This document shows positions 1 to 4,954 of a DNA stretch of 9,610 nucleotides, piece after piece. The notes beneath the pieces were generated by a model. That model worked only from the letters and a program-made list of their open reading frames with translations. It ran no database searches and was not told the origin of the DNA. Origin of the DNA: Actinomycetota bacterium (lineage in GTDB: Bacteria > Actinomycetota > Actinomycetes > Actinomycetales > Angustibacteraceae); contig JACMOY010000202.1 of assembly GCA_014377795.1 (NCBI GenBank), positions 1 to 9,610 of the forward strand. Reading direction: 5' to 3'. The position numbers and the translations under genes were made by a program. How positions within the stretch are numbered: position 1 is the first letter of the stretch; each line of letters opens with the position of its first letter.

Positions 1-250
1 CCGGGGCCACGACCGGGGCCACGGGCGCGGCGGTGGCCGGCTCAGCGCGCGAGGACGAGCGGGACAACTCGGCGACGCGGCTCTCGCAGGCGCTCAGCTT
101 GGTGCGCAGCTCCTCGTTCGCGCCGTTGAGGCGGCGCAGCTCGGAGACGACCTCGTCGAGGAACTCATCGACCTCTTCCTCGTCGTACCCCTGCCTGAAC
201 TTGGTCGCGCTGAAGCGCTTGTTGACAACTTCCTCAGGGTTCATCGCCAT
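1..250 (-). CDS. divIVA: DivIVA/Wag31 polar growth and septum-placement protein, 3' end missing
   Basis: Only the first 83 codons are in the window; the gene runs off the left edge. DivIVA proteins bind curved membrane at poles and septa and, in actinobacteria, recruit the polar wall-synthesis machinery. The N-terminus MAMNPEEVVNKRF followed by FRQGYDEEEVDEFLDEVV (about residues 18-35) is the family's lipid-binding domain. A heptad-like coiled coil (LRRLNGANEELRTKL, about 38-52) follows, then at about residue 65 a Ser, then Ala/Pro/Val-rich linker, as expected between the two coiled-coil parts. The ATG at 250 is chosen because AGAGGTG sits 5 nt upstream; an in-frame ATG at 244 would be 11 nt away. 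Its place right after yggT matches the ylmDEFG-divIVA order of Gram-positives. The 111-nt gap upstream suggests it may also have its own promoter. Identity is sure; total length is unknown. Confidence 0.95.
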   Translation of the reverse strand, partial: MAMNPEEVVNKRFSATKFRQGYDEEEVDEFLDEVVSELRRLNGANEELRTKLSACESRVAELSRSSSRAEPATAAPVAPVVAP

Positions 251-255
251 CTGGT

Positions 256-262
256 CACCTCT
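256..262 (-). promoter_or_regulatory. divIVA ribosome binding site
   Basis: AGAGGTG on the minus strand ends 5 nt before the ATG at 250 and decides between two closely spaced in-frame ATGs. The wider word GAGGTGACC occurs a second time at 308-316, overlapping the putative -35 of the divIVA promoter. Confidence 0.7.
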
Positions 263-284
263 GGTGTCGTGGTCGGCCCGGCAC

Positions 285-313
285 ACCGTAGCGAATCCGC
301 AGGTGGGGGTCAC
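285..313 (-). promoter_or_regulatory. divIVA: possible divIVA promoter
   Basis: In the 111-nt gap between yggT and divIVA the minus strand shows GTGACC (308-313), a 17-nt spacer and TACGGT (285-290), which fits the loose actinobacterial -10 form TANNNT. The -35 matches TTGACA at 4 of 6 positions. A short inverted repeat AGGTG/CACCT (301-305 and 311-315) overlaps the -35. An independent divIVA promoter is biologically reasonable because the protein is abundant, but this call rests only on weak boxes. Confidence 0.35.
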
Positions 314-347
314 CTCGGCGGCTGCGACGGCGTCGCGGGGGGGTCGC

Positions 348-365
348 CTGAGCGGTACCGCTCAG
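348..365 (-). terminator. 18-bp perfect palindrome at the end of yggT, terminator-like hairpin or operator
   Basis: CTGAGCGGTACCGCTCAG is a perfect palindrome that includes the yggT stop codon (362-364). As RNA it would fold into a 7-bp stem with a GUAC tetraloop. It is followed on the minus strand by GCGACCCCCCC, not a T tract, so it is not a classical intrinsic terminator. Many high-GC actinobacterial terminators lack a good U tract, so a terminator, an RNA processing or stabilising hairpin, or a protein site in front of divIVA all remain possible. The palindrome is seen directly; the function is inferred. Confidence 0.4.
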
Positions 366-637
366 AGCAGCTGCAGCAGCAGGAACGTCACGAAGAACAA
401 GATCATGAACGCCAGGTCCAGCTGCACCTGGCCCAGGCGCAGCGGGGGGACGGCCCGGCGCAGCGCCTTCAGTGGCGGGTCGGTGGCGCTGAAGACGGCC
501 TCGGCCAGCACCAGGGTGACCCCGCGGGGACGCCACTCGCGCGCGAAGACCTGGATCCAGTCGACGACCAGCCGCCCGATCAGCAGGATGAAGAAGATCA
601 GGACCACGAAGTGCAGGATCGAGCGGATCGCGCCCAC
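362..637 (-). CDS. yggT: YggT family small membrane protein
   Basis: A 91-residue protein with two membrane segments (about residues 7-28 and 72-91) around a cytoplasmic or membrane-edge loop. That loop carries the family signature DPPLKALRRAVPPLRLG (53-69). The second hydrophobic segment runs to the last residue, giving a LLLQLL end. YggT/YlmG proteins are linked to cell division and envelope organisation by gene order, but their biochemical role is not established. The start is GTG at 637, only 3 nt after the sepF stop, with no strong Shine-Dalgarno, so translation is probably coupled to sepF. The stop codon lies inside an 18-bp palindrome. Length is normal for actinobacterial members. Confidence 0.9.
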   Translation of the reverse strand: MGAIRSILHFVVLIFFILLIGRLVVDWIQVFAREWRPRGVTLVLAEAVFSATDPPLKALRRAVPPLRLGQVQLDLAFMILFFVTFLLLQLL

Positions 638-640
638 GGG

Positions 641-1141
641 TCAGCTCTGGTTGAAGAAGCCCGGTGCGGGCGCGGGCTCCTTGTCCTCGGCGACGACCTC
701 GATGTGCGCCGGTGAGAGCAGGAAGACCTTGCTCGTCACCCGCTCGATCGCGCCGTGCAGTCCGAAGACCAGGCCGGCGGCGAAGTCGACCAGGCGCTTG
801 GCGTCGGCGTCGTCCAGGTCGGTCAGGTTCATGATCACCGGGGTGCCCTCGCGGAACGCCTCACCGATGGTCTTGGCCTCGTTGTAGGTGCGGGGGTGGA
901 TCGTGGTGATCCGCTGCAGCTCACCCGAGGGCGCGGGGCTGGGCACCACGCGCGCCAGCGGGCGCTGCGGCAGCGCGGTCACCGCGGCGCCGTGGCCCGT
1001 GCCGTGACCGGACGCCGTCGACCCGTGCCGGGCTGAGCGCTCGCCGCCGCGGTCGTCGTGCTCGTCGTAGGTCTCGTCGTCGTAGTGGTCTTCCTCGGCC
1101 AGACCGAGGTACACCATGGTCTTGCGCAGCGCACCCGCCAT
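641..1141 (-). CDS. sepF: SepF, FtsZ-binding membrane anchor of the divisome
   Basis: A 166-residue SepF. It binds the FtsZ tail and tethers the Z ring to the membrane, doing the anchoring work of FtsA, which is absent here. The N-terminus MAGALRKTMVYLGL (1-14) is the amphipathic membrane helix. It is followed by an acidic stretch EEDHYDDETYDEHDD (16-30), then a Gly/His/Ser-rich linker with three HG pairs (39-51). The folded SepF domain spans about 78-154, starting ITTIHPRTYNEAKTIGEAF and including VIMNLTDLDDADAKRLVDF and SKVFLLSP. A short tail ending GFFNQS follows. The ATG at 1141 is preferred over upstream in-frame starts because homology begins there and GGGGTG lies 6 nt upstream. A 52-nt gap separates it from yggS, and yggT follows after 3 nt. 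Identity is firm. Confidence 0.95.
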   Translation of the reverse strand: MAGALRKTMVYLGLAEEDHYDDETYDEHDDRGGERSARHGSTASGHGTGHGAAVTALPQRPLARVVPSPAPSGELQRITTIHPRTYNEAKTIGEAFREGTPVIMNLTDLDDADAKRLVDFAAGLVFGLHGAIERVTSKVFLLSPAHIEVVAEDKEPAPAPGFFNQS

Positions 1142-1147
1142 CGCCAG

Positions 1148-1153
1148 CACCCC
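1148..1153 (-). promoter_or_regulatory. sepF ribosome binding site
   Basis: GGGGTG on the minus strand, 6 nt before the ATG at 1141. It supports the short start over the ATG at 1237, which would add 32 unrelated residues overlapping the yggS 3' end. Confidence 0.55.
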
Positions 1154-1193
1154 ATCCGTTGGTCTGCACGCCGTCCGTGCCGTGTGGTGGACG

Positions 1194-1901
1194 CTACTGC
1201 AGAGGTGGCCGCTGCCCCAGGATGGCGCTGCCGACACGCAGGTGTGTCGCTCCCGCGGCCACCGCCTGGTCCAGGTCGCCGCTCATCCCGGCCGAGATCC
1301 AGCGGGCCTGCGGGTGCGCGGCCCGGACGGCGTCCCCGATCGTGCGCAGCCGCGCGAACGCCTCGCCGGGGTCGGCGCCCAGCGGCGCGACGGCCATGAC
1401 ACCGGCCAGCCGCAGGCCGGACGCCCGGGCGGCCTCGTCCGCTATCGCGGGGACCGCTGTCGGCGCGGCCCCGCCACGACCGGCCGACGCCCCGGTCTGG
1501 TCGAGGTCGACCTGGACGAGGACGTCGACGACGCGTCCCGCGTCCATGGCGCCGCTGGACAGCGGGCCCAGCAGCTCGACGCGGTCGACGGAGTGCACGA
1601 CGTCGGCGTACGCCGCGACCGCCCGCGCCTTGTTGCGCTGCAGCCGGCCGATGAAGTGCCAACGCAGCCCCAGGTGGGCCAGCGCCTCGGCCTTGGCCGC
1701 GGCCTCCTGATGGCGGTTCTCGCCGACGTCGACCACGCCCAGGGCGGCCAGGCGCGCGACGTCGTCCGCCGGGAAGGTCTTGGTGACCACGACCAGGGTG
1801 ACCTCAGCGGGATCGCGGCCGGCCGCCGCGCAGGCGTGGGCGATCCGCTCGCGAACCTCAGCGAGGGAGGCGGCGAGCTCGGCCGAACGCGTGTCGCTCA
1901 C
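1194..1901 (-). CDS. yggS: YggS/YlmE-type PLP-binding protein (PLP homeostasis)
   Basis: A 235-residue single-domain TIM-barrel protein of the YggS/PLPBP family. It binds pyridoxal 5'-phosphate and keeps the PLP and amino/keto acid pools balanced; no enzymatic turnover is established. The PLP lysine is K41 in VVVTKTFPADD. Further family marks are VGENRHQEA (59-67), WHFIGRLQRNK (81-91) and, near the C-terminus, ISAGMSGDLDQAVAAGATHLRVGSAILG (202-229), which holds the phosphate-binding GMS and RVGSAI segments. A Gly/Ala-rich loop at about 136-150 replaces the usual short turn, as in other actinobacterial members from memory. The GTG start at 1901 overlaps the pgeF stop (GTGA) and has no visible Shine-Dalgarno, so translational coupling to pgeF is likely. 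It is adjacent to sepF, as in the ylmDEF arrangement. Confidence 0.94.
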   Translation of the reverse strand: MSDTRSAELAASLAEVRERIAHACAAAGRDPAEVTLVVVTKTFPADDVARLAALGVVDVGENRHQEAAAKAEALAHLGLRWHFIGRLQRNKARAVAAYADVVHSVDRVELLGPLSSGAMDAGRVVDVLVQVDLDQTGASAGRGGAAPTAVPAIADEAARASGLRLAGVMAVAPLGADPGEAFARLRTIGDAVRAAHPQARWISAGMSGDLDQAVAAGATHLRVGSAILGQRPPLQ

Positions 1902-2617
1902 GAGGGGGTCAGGACGACGGCGCCGACGAACCGGCCGGTGGTGCCGTCGCGGCGGTAGGAGTAGAGGCGCGGGTCCTCGACGGTGCAGCCGGCCAGCTGC
2001 GCGACGTCTACGGACAGCGACCCGAGCTGGGCCAGGACACCGGCCGCGACGTCGATCGCCGGTTGGCCGTGCCGGTCGAGCGAGCGCGTCTCGGGGTGGA
2101 CGGCAGCCACCTGCTCGCGCAGCTCGAGCGGCACCGGGTAGCAGCGCGGGCAGACCGAGGGACCCAGGCGGGCCAGGATGGTTCGCGCACCCAGGTCGCG
2201 CATCGCCGCGGCGACCCGGCGCGCCACCCCCGCGACCATGCCGCCCCGGCCGGCGTGGGCGGCTCCGGCCACCCCCGCGTCGGGGTCGGCGAGCAGCACG
2301 GGGACGCAGTCCGCGACCATGATCGCGAGGGCGAGCCCCGGGGTGGTGGTGACCAGCCCGTCGGCCTGCGGGGCGGGGCCGGTGAGCGGCCCGTCCACCT
2401 GCAGGACGGTGTCGCCGTGCACCTGCTCGACGTAGACGACGTGGTCGGGTGCCACCCGCAGGTCGGCGGCCAGAGCAGCGCGGTTGGCGAGCACGGCGGC
2501 CGGGTCGTCGCCGACGTGCAGCGCGAGGTTGAGCCCGTCGTACGGCGCGGCGCTGCCCCCGCCCGCGCGCCCGGTGACGACGAAGCGGGCCCCGCCGACG
2601 CTCTCGTCCCAGAACAC
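1898..2617 (-). CDS. pgeF: Peptidoglycan editing factor PgeF (YfiH/YlmD, multicopper-polyphenol oxidase-like fold)
   Basis: A 239-residue protein of the DUF152/YfiH family. Members have been described as purine nucleoside hydrolysing/phosphorolysing enzymes, as laccase-like, and genetically as a factor that removes wrongly made UDP-MurNAc-L-Ser from wall synthesis. The metal site is visible as H68 in VEQVHGDTV, C104 in MVADCVPVLL and H121 in GAAHAGRGGMVAG. The family start GLNLALHVGDDPAAVLANR (about 28-46) and the Cys-containing SVCPRCYPVP segment (about 154-163) are also present. The GTG at 2617 lies 42 nt after the ftsZ stop and the Shine-Dalgarno is weak. The gap contains GC-rich short inverted repeats (2631-2643, 2645-2652) without a T tract. 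The gene ends in a GTGA overlap with yggS. The family is certain; the exact substrate in this organism is inferred. Confidence 0.92.
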   Translation of the reverse strand: MFWDESVGGARFVVTGRAGGGSAAPYDGLNLALHVGDDPAAVLANRAALAADLRVAPDHVVYVEQVHGDTVLQVDGPLTGPAPQADGLVTTTPGLALAIMVADCVPVLLADPDAGVAGAAHAGRGGMVAGVARRVAAAMRDLGARTILARLGPSVCPRCYPVPLELREQVAAVHPETRSLDRHGQPAIDVAAGVLAQLGSLSVDVAQLAGCTVEDPRLYSYRRDGTTGRFVGAVVLTPS

Positions 2618-2659
2618 GCAGGTCAGCGTAGGCGGGGCCCGCCGGGGCGCCCGAGGCGG

Positions 2660-3925
2660 CTACTTCAGGAAGTCGGGCACGTCCAGGTCGTCGTTGTCGT
2701 CGAAGGCCACCGAGCGACCCGAGCGCACCCGCACCGGCTCGAGGGTCTCGGGCACCACCACGACCTGCTCATCGGGCTCCGCGGCCTGCGGGACGGCGGT
2801 CGGCGCGGGCCGCTCCTGCCCCGCGGGCGCGAACTGCTGGCCACCGTAGGGGCGGTAGCCGTTCGAGGTCCCCGTCCCGACCCCGGCCGGCACCGCCGTG
2901 GGTGCGGGACGGTCGGCGGACGTCGGGGCCCGGCCGGACACCTGGCCGAGCGCGCGCTCGTTCGGCCGCTGCACTGGCGCGCCGCCGTCGAAGCCGGCCG
3001 CGATGACCGTGACCCGCACCTCGTCGCCCAGCGCGTCGTCGATGACCGCACCGAAGATGATGTTGGCCTCGGGGTGGGCGGCCTCCTGCACCAGCCGCGC
3101 CGCCTCGTTGATCTCGAACAGGCCGAGGTCGCTGCCGCCCTGGATCGACAGCAGCACGCCGTACGCGCCGTCGATGCTGGCCTCGAGCAGCGGTGAGGAG
3201 ATCGCCAGCTCGGCGGCCTGCACGGCACGGTCCTCGCCGCGGGCCGAGCCGATGCCCATCAGCGCGCTGCCGGCGCCCTGCATGACGGACTTGACGTCGG
3301 CGAAGTCCAGGTTGATCAGGCCCGGGGTGGTGATCAGGTCGGTGATGCCCTGCACACCCGACAGCAGCACCTGGTCGGCGCTCTTGAACGCGTCCAGCAT
3401 GCTGACCGCGCGGTCGCTGATCGACAGCAGCCGGTCGTTCGGGATGACGATCAGGGTGTCGACCTCCTCGCGCAGCGAGGCGATGCCGGTCTCGGCGCTG
3501 TTGGCGCGCCGTCGTCCCTCGAAGGTGAAGGGGCGGGTCACGACGCCGATGGTGAGGGCGCCCAGCGAGCGGGCGATGCGGGCCACGACGGGGGCGCCGC
3601 CGGTGCCGGTGCCGCCGCCCTCGCCCGCGGTGACGAAGACCATGTCGGCGCCCTTGAGCACCTCCTCGATCTCCTCCGCGTGGTCCTCGGCGGCACGCTT
3701 GCCGACCTCGGGGTCGGCGCCGGCGCCCAGCCCGCGGGTGAGCTCGCGGCCGACGTCCAGCTTGACGTCGGCGTCGCTCATCAGCAGCGCCTGGGCGTCG
3801 GTGTTGGTCGCGATGGACTCGACGCCCTTGAGCCCGACGTCGATCATCCGGTTGATCGCGTTGACGCCGCCGCCGCCGATGCCGACGACCTTGATCACGG
3901 CCAGGTAGTTCTGCGGTGCTGCCAC
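2660..3925 (-). CDS. ftsZ: FtsZ, tubulin-like division GTPase
   Basis: A full-length 421-residue FtsZ, which polymerises on GTP into the Z ring at mid-cell. The GTP-binding half has [13 protein letters not shown] (15-27), NTDAQALL (41-48) and the tubulin signature GGGTGTGG (103-110). The synergy loop [11 protein letters not shown] (205-215) gives the catalytic D207 and D210. The folded part ends near 315, followed by a roughly 90-residue Pro/Ala/Gly-rich linker in which RPAPTAVP occurs twice. The conserved C-terminal peptide [13 protein letters not shown] (409-421) is the SepF-binding tail. The GTG start ([15 protein letters not shown]) fits actinobacterial FtsZ and has GAGAGG 7 nt upstream. 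Oddities: VESIATNTD (35-43) instead of the near-universal VEFIAINTD. A 276-nt upstream gap with promoter-like elements suggests transcription apart from ftsQ. Confidence 0.99.
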   Translation of the reverse strand: MAAPQNYLAVIKVVGIGGGGVNAINRMIDVGLKGVESIATNTDAQALLMSDADVKLDVGRELTRGLGAGADPEVGKRAAEDHAEEIEEVLKGADMVFVTAGEGGGTGTGGAPVVARIARSLGALTIGVVTRPFTFEGRRRANSAETGIASLREEVDTLIVIPNDRLLSISDRAVSMLDAFKSADQVLLSGVQGITDLITTPGLINLDFADVKSVMQGAGSALMGIGSARGEDRAVQAAELAISSPLLEASIDGAYGVLLSIQGGSDLGLFEINEAARLVQEAAHPEANIIFGAVIDDALGDEVRVTVIAAGFDGGAPVQRPNERALGQVSGRAPTSADRPAPTAVPAGVGTGTSNGYRPYGGQQFAPAGQERPAPTAVPQAAEPDEQVVVVPETLEPVRVRSGRSVAFDDNDDLDVPDFLK

Positions 3926-3932
3926 GGCGCTG

Positions 3933-3938
3933 CCTCTC
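3933..3938 (-). promoter_or_regulatory. ftsZ ribosome binding site
   Basis: GAGAGG on the minus strand lies 7 nt before the GTG at 3925. It is one of the few clear Shine-Dalgarno sequences in the window, fitting a gene with its own transcript and high expression. Confidence 0.7.
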
Positions 3939-3961
3939 GTGTGGTGCCTGATGGGAACCTC

Positions 3962-3992
3962 ACCCTCAACTGGAGGGTTATAGTTATGTCAA
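3962..3992 (-). promoter_or_regulatory. ftsZ: ftsZ promoter with overlapping inverted repeat
   Basis: This is a markedly AT-rich patch in a very GC-rich window. The minus strand reads a perfect TTGACA (3987-3992), then TATAAC (3977-3982) only 4 nt later, then an inverted repeat ACCCTC/GAGGGT (3973-3978 and 3962-3967) around a 5-nt centre. With TTGACA as -35 and a 17-nt spacer, the -10 would be TTGAGG (3964-3969), inside the repeat. If TATAAC is the -10 instead, the repeat spans the likely transcription start. Either way the repeat sits where a repressor or other regulator would act. The word GAGGTT also flanks the element on both sides. The ftsZ start codon is 36 nt downstream. Promoter activity is inferred from sequence and position only. 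Confidence 0.6.
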
Positions 3993-4113
3993 CCTCGCGC
4001 TGACGCAGACGTTAGGTGCGGCGCACCACGAAGCCAACGACCGACGTCGGCGTGTCGGCACGTTCTTGCGCCGACCGCGCGTCGAGCGGGTCCCCGCGCC
4101 TTGACCACCGCCG

Positions 4114-4159
4114 TGGTTGCGGTGCGGTGCTCGTGCCCAGAACCGTTGTGCCGCAACCA
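4114..4159 (-). repeat. 9-bp inverted repeat in the ftsQ-ftsZ intergenic region
   Basis: TGGTTGCGG (4114-4122) and CCGCAACCA (4151-4159) are perfect complements separated by 28 nt. No T tract follows, so it does not look like an intrinsic terminator. The rest of the 276-nt gap 3926-4201 holds a 10-bp palindrome CCGACGTCGG (4041-4050), two GACAC words on the minus strand (4052-4056, 4165-4169), a GC-rich run after the ftsQ stop (4180-4197) and the ftsZ promoter-like element. I see no gene in it. Confidence 0.3.
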
Positions 4160-4201
4160 TCGCTGTGTCCATGTGACGGCCGGGGCCGGGCGGGCGGACG
4201 C

Positions 4202-4954
4202 TCAGCGCAGGACGGGGGTGGCCGGCGAGCTGAGGTCGTAGACCTTCGCGGGCGTGCGGCGCAGGACGGCGTAGATCGCGGCCTTGCGCTCGCTGTGGTC
4301 CGGCCCGCCCCACACGACGGTCGAGTCGCCCACGGTCAGGCGGACGTCGTCCGGCGAGCCGGCCGTGACCGACTGCACGGTCGAGCGCACCGGGGCGGGC
4401 AGCGCGGCGAGCACGGCCACGGCCGCGCGCAGCGCGGGGCGGGCCTGCTCGCTCAGCGACACCCGGATCACCGGCAGGCCCGGCAGCGGCGCCGCCGCGG
4501 AGGCGAACGCCACCCCGGCCGAGTCGACGACGCGGAAGCCGCCGGACGCGACGGGCACCAGGGCCGCCGGGGTCCGCGCCTGCACCACGACGTCGAGCGT
4601 GGAGGGCCAGTGCCGCCCGACGGTGACGGCCTCGACGAAGGGCAGCGCACGCACCCGCTCGGCCATCGCCGGGGTGTCGACCTGTGCCAGCGGACGTCCC
4701 ATCGGCGCCGCCGCGGCCGCGCGCACCTGCTCGGCGCGGGTGGCGCCGACCCCGCTGACGCTCACCTCGCGCACCACCAGCGCGGGGCCGACGGACAAGA
4801 ACGCGGCGAGCGCGACGAGCAGGACCGCGAGCACCACGACGACCGCGAGGGGACGTCGGTGCCGCCAGCGGGCGGCGCGGGCCCGGGCGGCGAAGCGGGC
4901 GCTGGTGCTGCCGGGGCCGGGGGCCGGACGGCGCAGCGGCCGGGTGGTCGTCAC
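4202..4954 (-). CDS. ftsQ: FtsQ/DivIB divisome membrane protein
   Basis: A 250-residue bitopic protein of the divisome that bridges early and late division proteins (with FtsL/FtsB type partners) outside the membrane. A basic cytoplasmic N-terminus of about 35 residues precedes one membrane helix (about 36-54). The extracytoplasmic POTRA domain follows (about 60-130), starting VREVSVSGVGATRAEQVRAA and including ALPFVEAVTVGRHWPSTLDVVVQ. The FtsQ beta domain runs to the end, with FRVVDSAGVAF (140-150), LPVIR (160-164) and VVWGGPDHSERKAA (213-226). The GTG at 4954 overlaps the murC stop as GTGA; longer in-frame starts upstream lie inside murC and read as Arg-rich shadow sequence. GGTG lies 6 nt upstream. 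No murB lies next to it, unlike in many other bacteria. Identity is firm from the domain order and position between murC and ftsZ. Confidence 0.95.
   Translation of the reverse strand: MTTTRPLRRPAPGPGSTSARFAARARAARWRHRRPLAVVVVLAVLLVALAAFLSVGPALVVREVSVSGVGATRAEQVRAAAAAPMGRPLAQVDTPAMAERVRALPFVEAVTVGRHWPSTLDVVVQARTPAALVPVASGGFRVVDSAGVAFASAAAPLPGLPVIRVSLSEQARPALRAAVAVLAALPAPVRSTVQSVTAGSPDDVRLTVGDSTVVWGGPDHSERKAAIYAVLRRTPAKVYDLSSPATPVLR

Noticed and set aside
1166..1180. Short inverted repeat GCACG/CGTGC between yggS and sepF
   Set aside because: The stem is only 5 bp with no T tract, and the 52-nt gap shows no other terminator sign.
2631..2652. GC-rich inverted repeats between ftsZ and pgeF as a terminator
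   Set aside because: Stems are 4-5 bp in a region made almost only of G and C, there is no T tract, and the next gene begins within 42 nt.
3984..4172. 62-codon minus-strand open frame (starting MDTAMVAAQRFW) just before ftsZ
   Set aside because: It ends inside the ftsZ promoter-like element, has an Arg-rich composition typical of a random high-GC frame, lacks a convincing ribosome site and matches no family I know.
2660..4954. Missing ftsA and murB beside ftsQ and ftsZ as a sign of deletion
   Set aside because: Actinobacteria lack ftsA, using SepF instead, and many carry murB elsewhere. The gene order seen is the normal one for the group.
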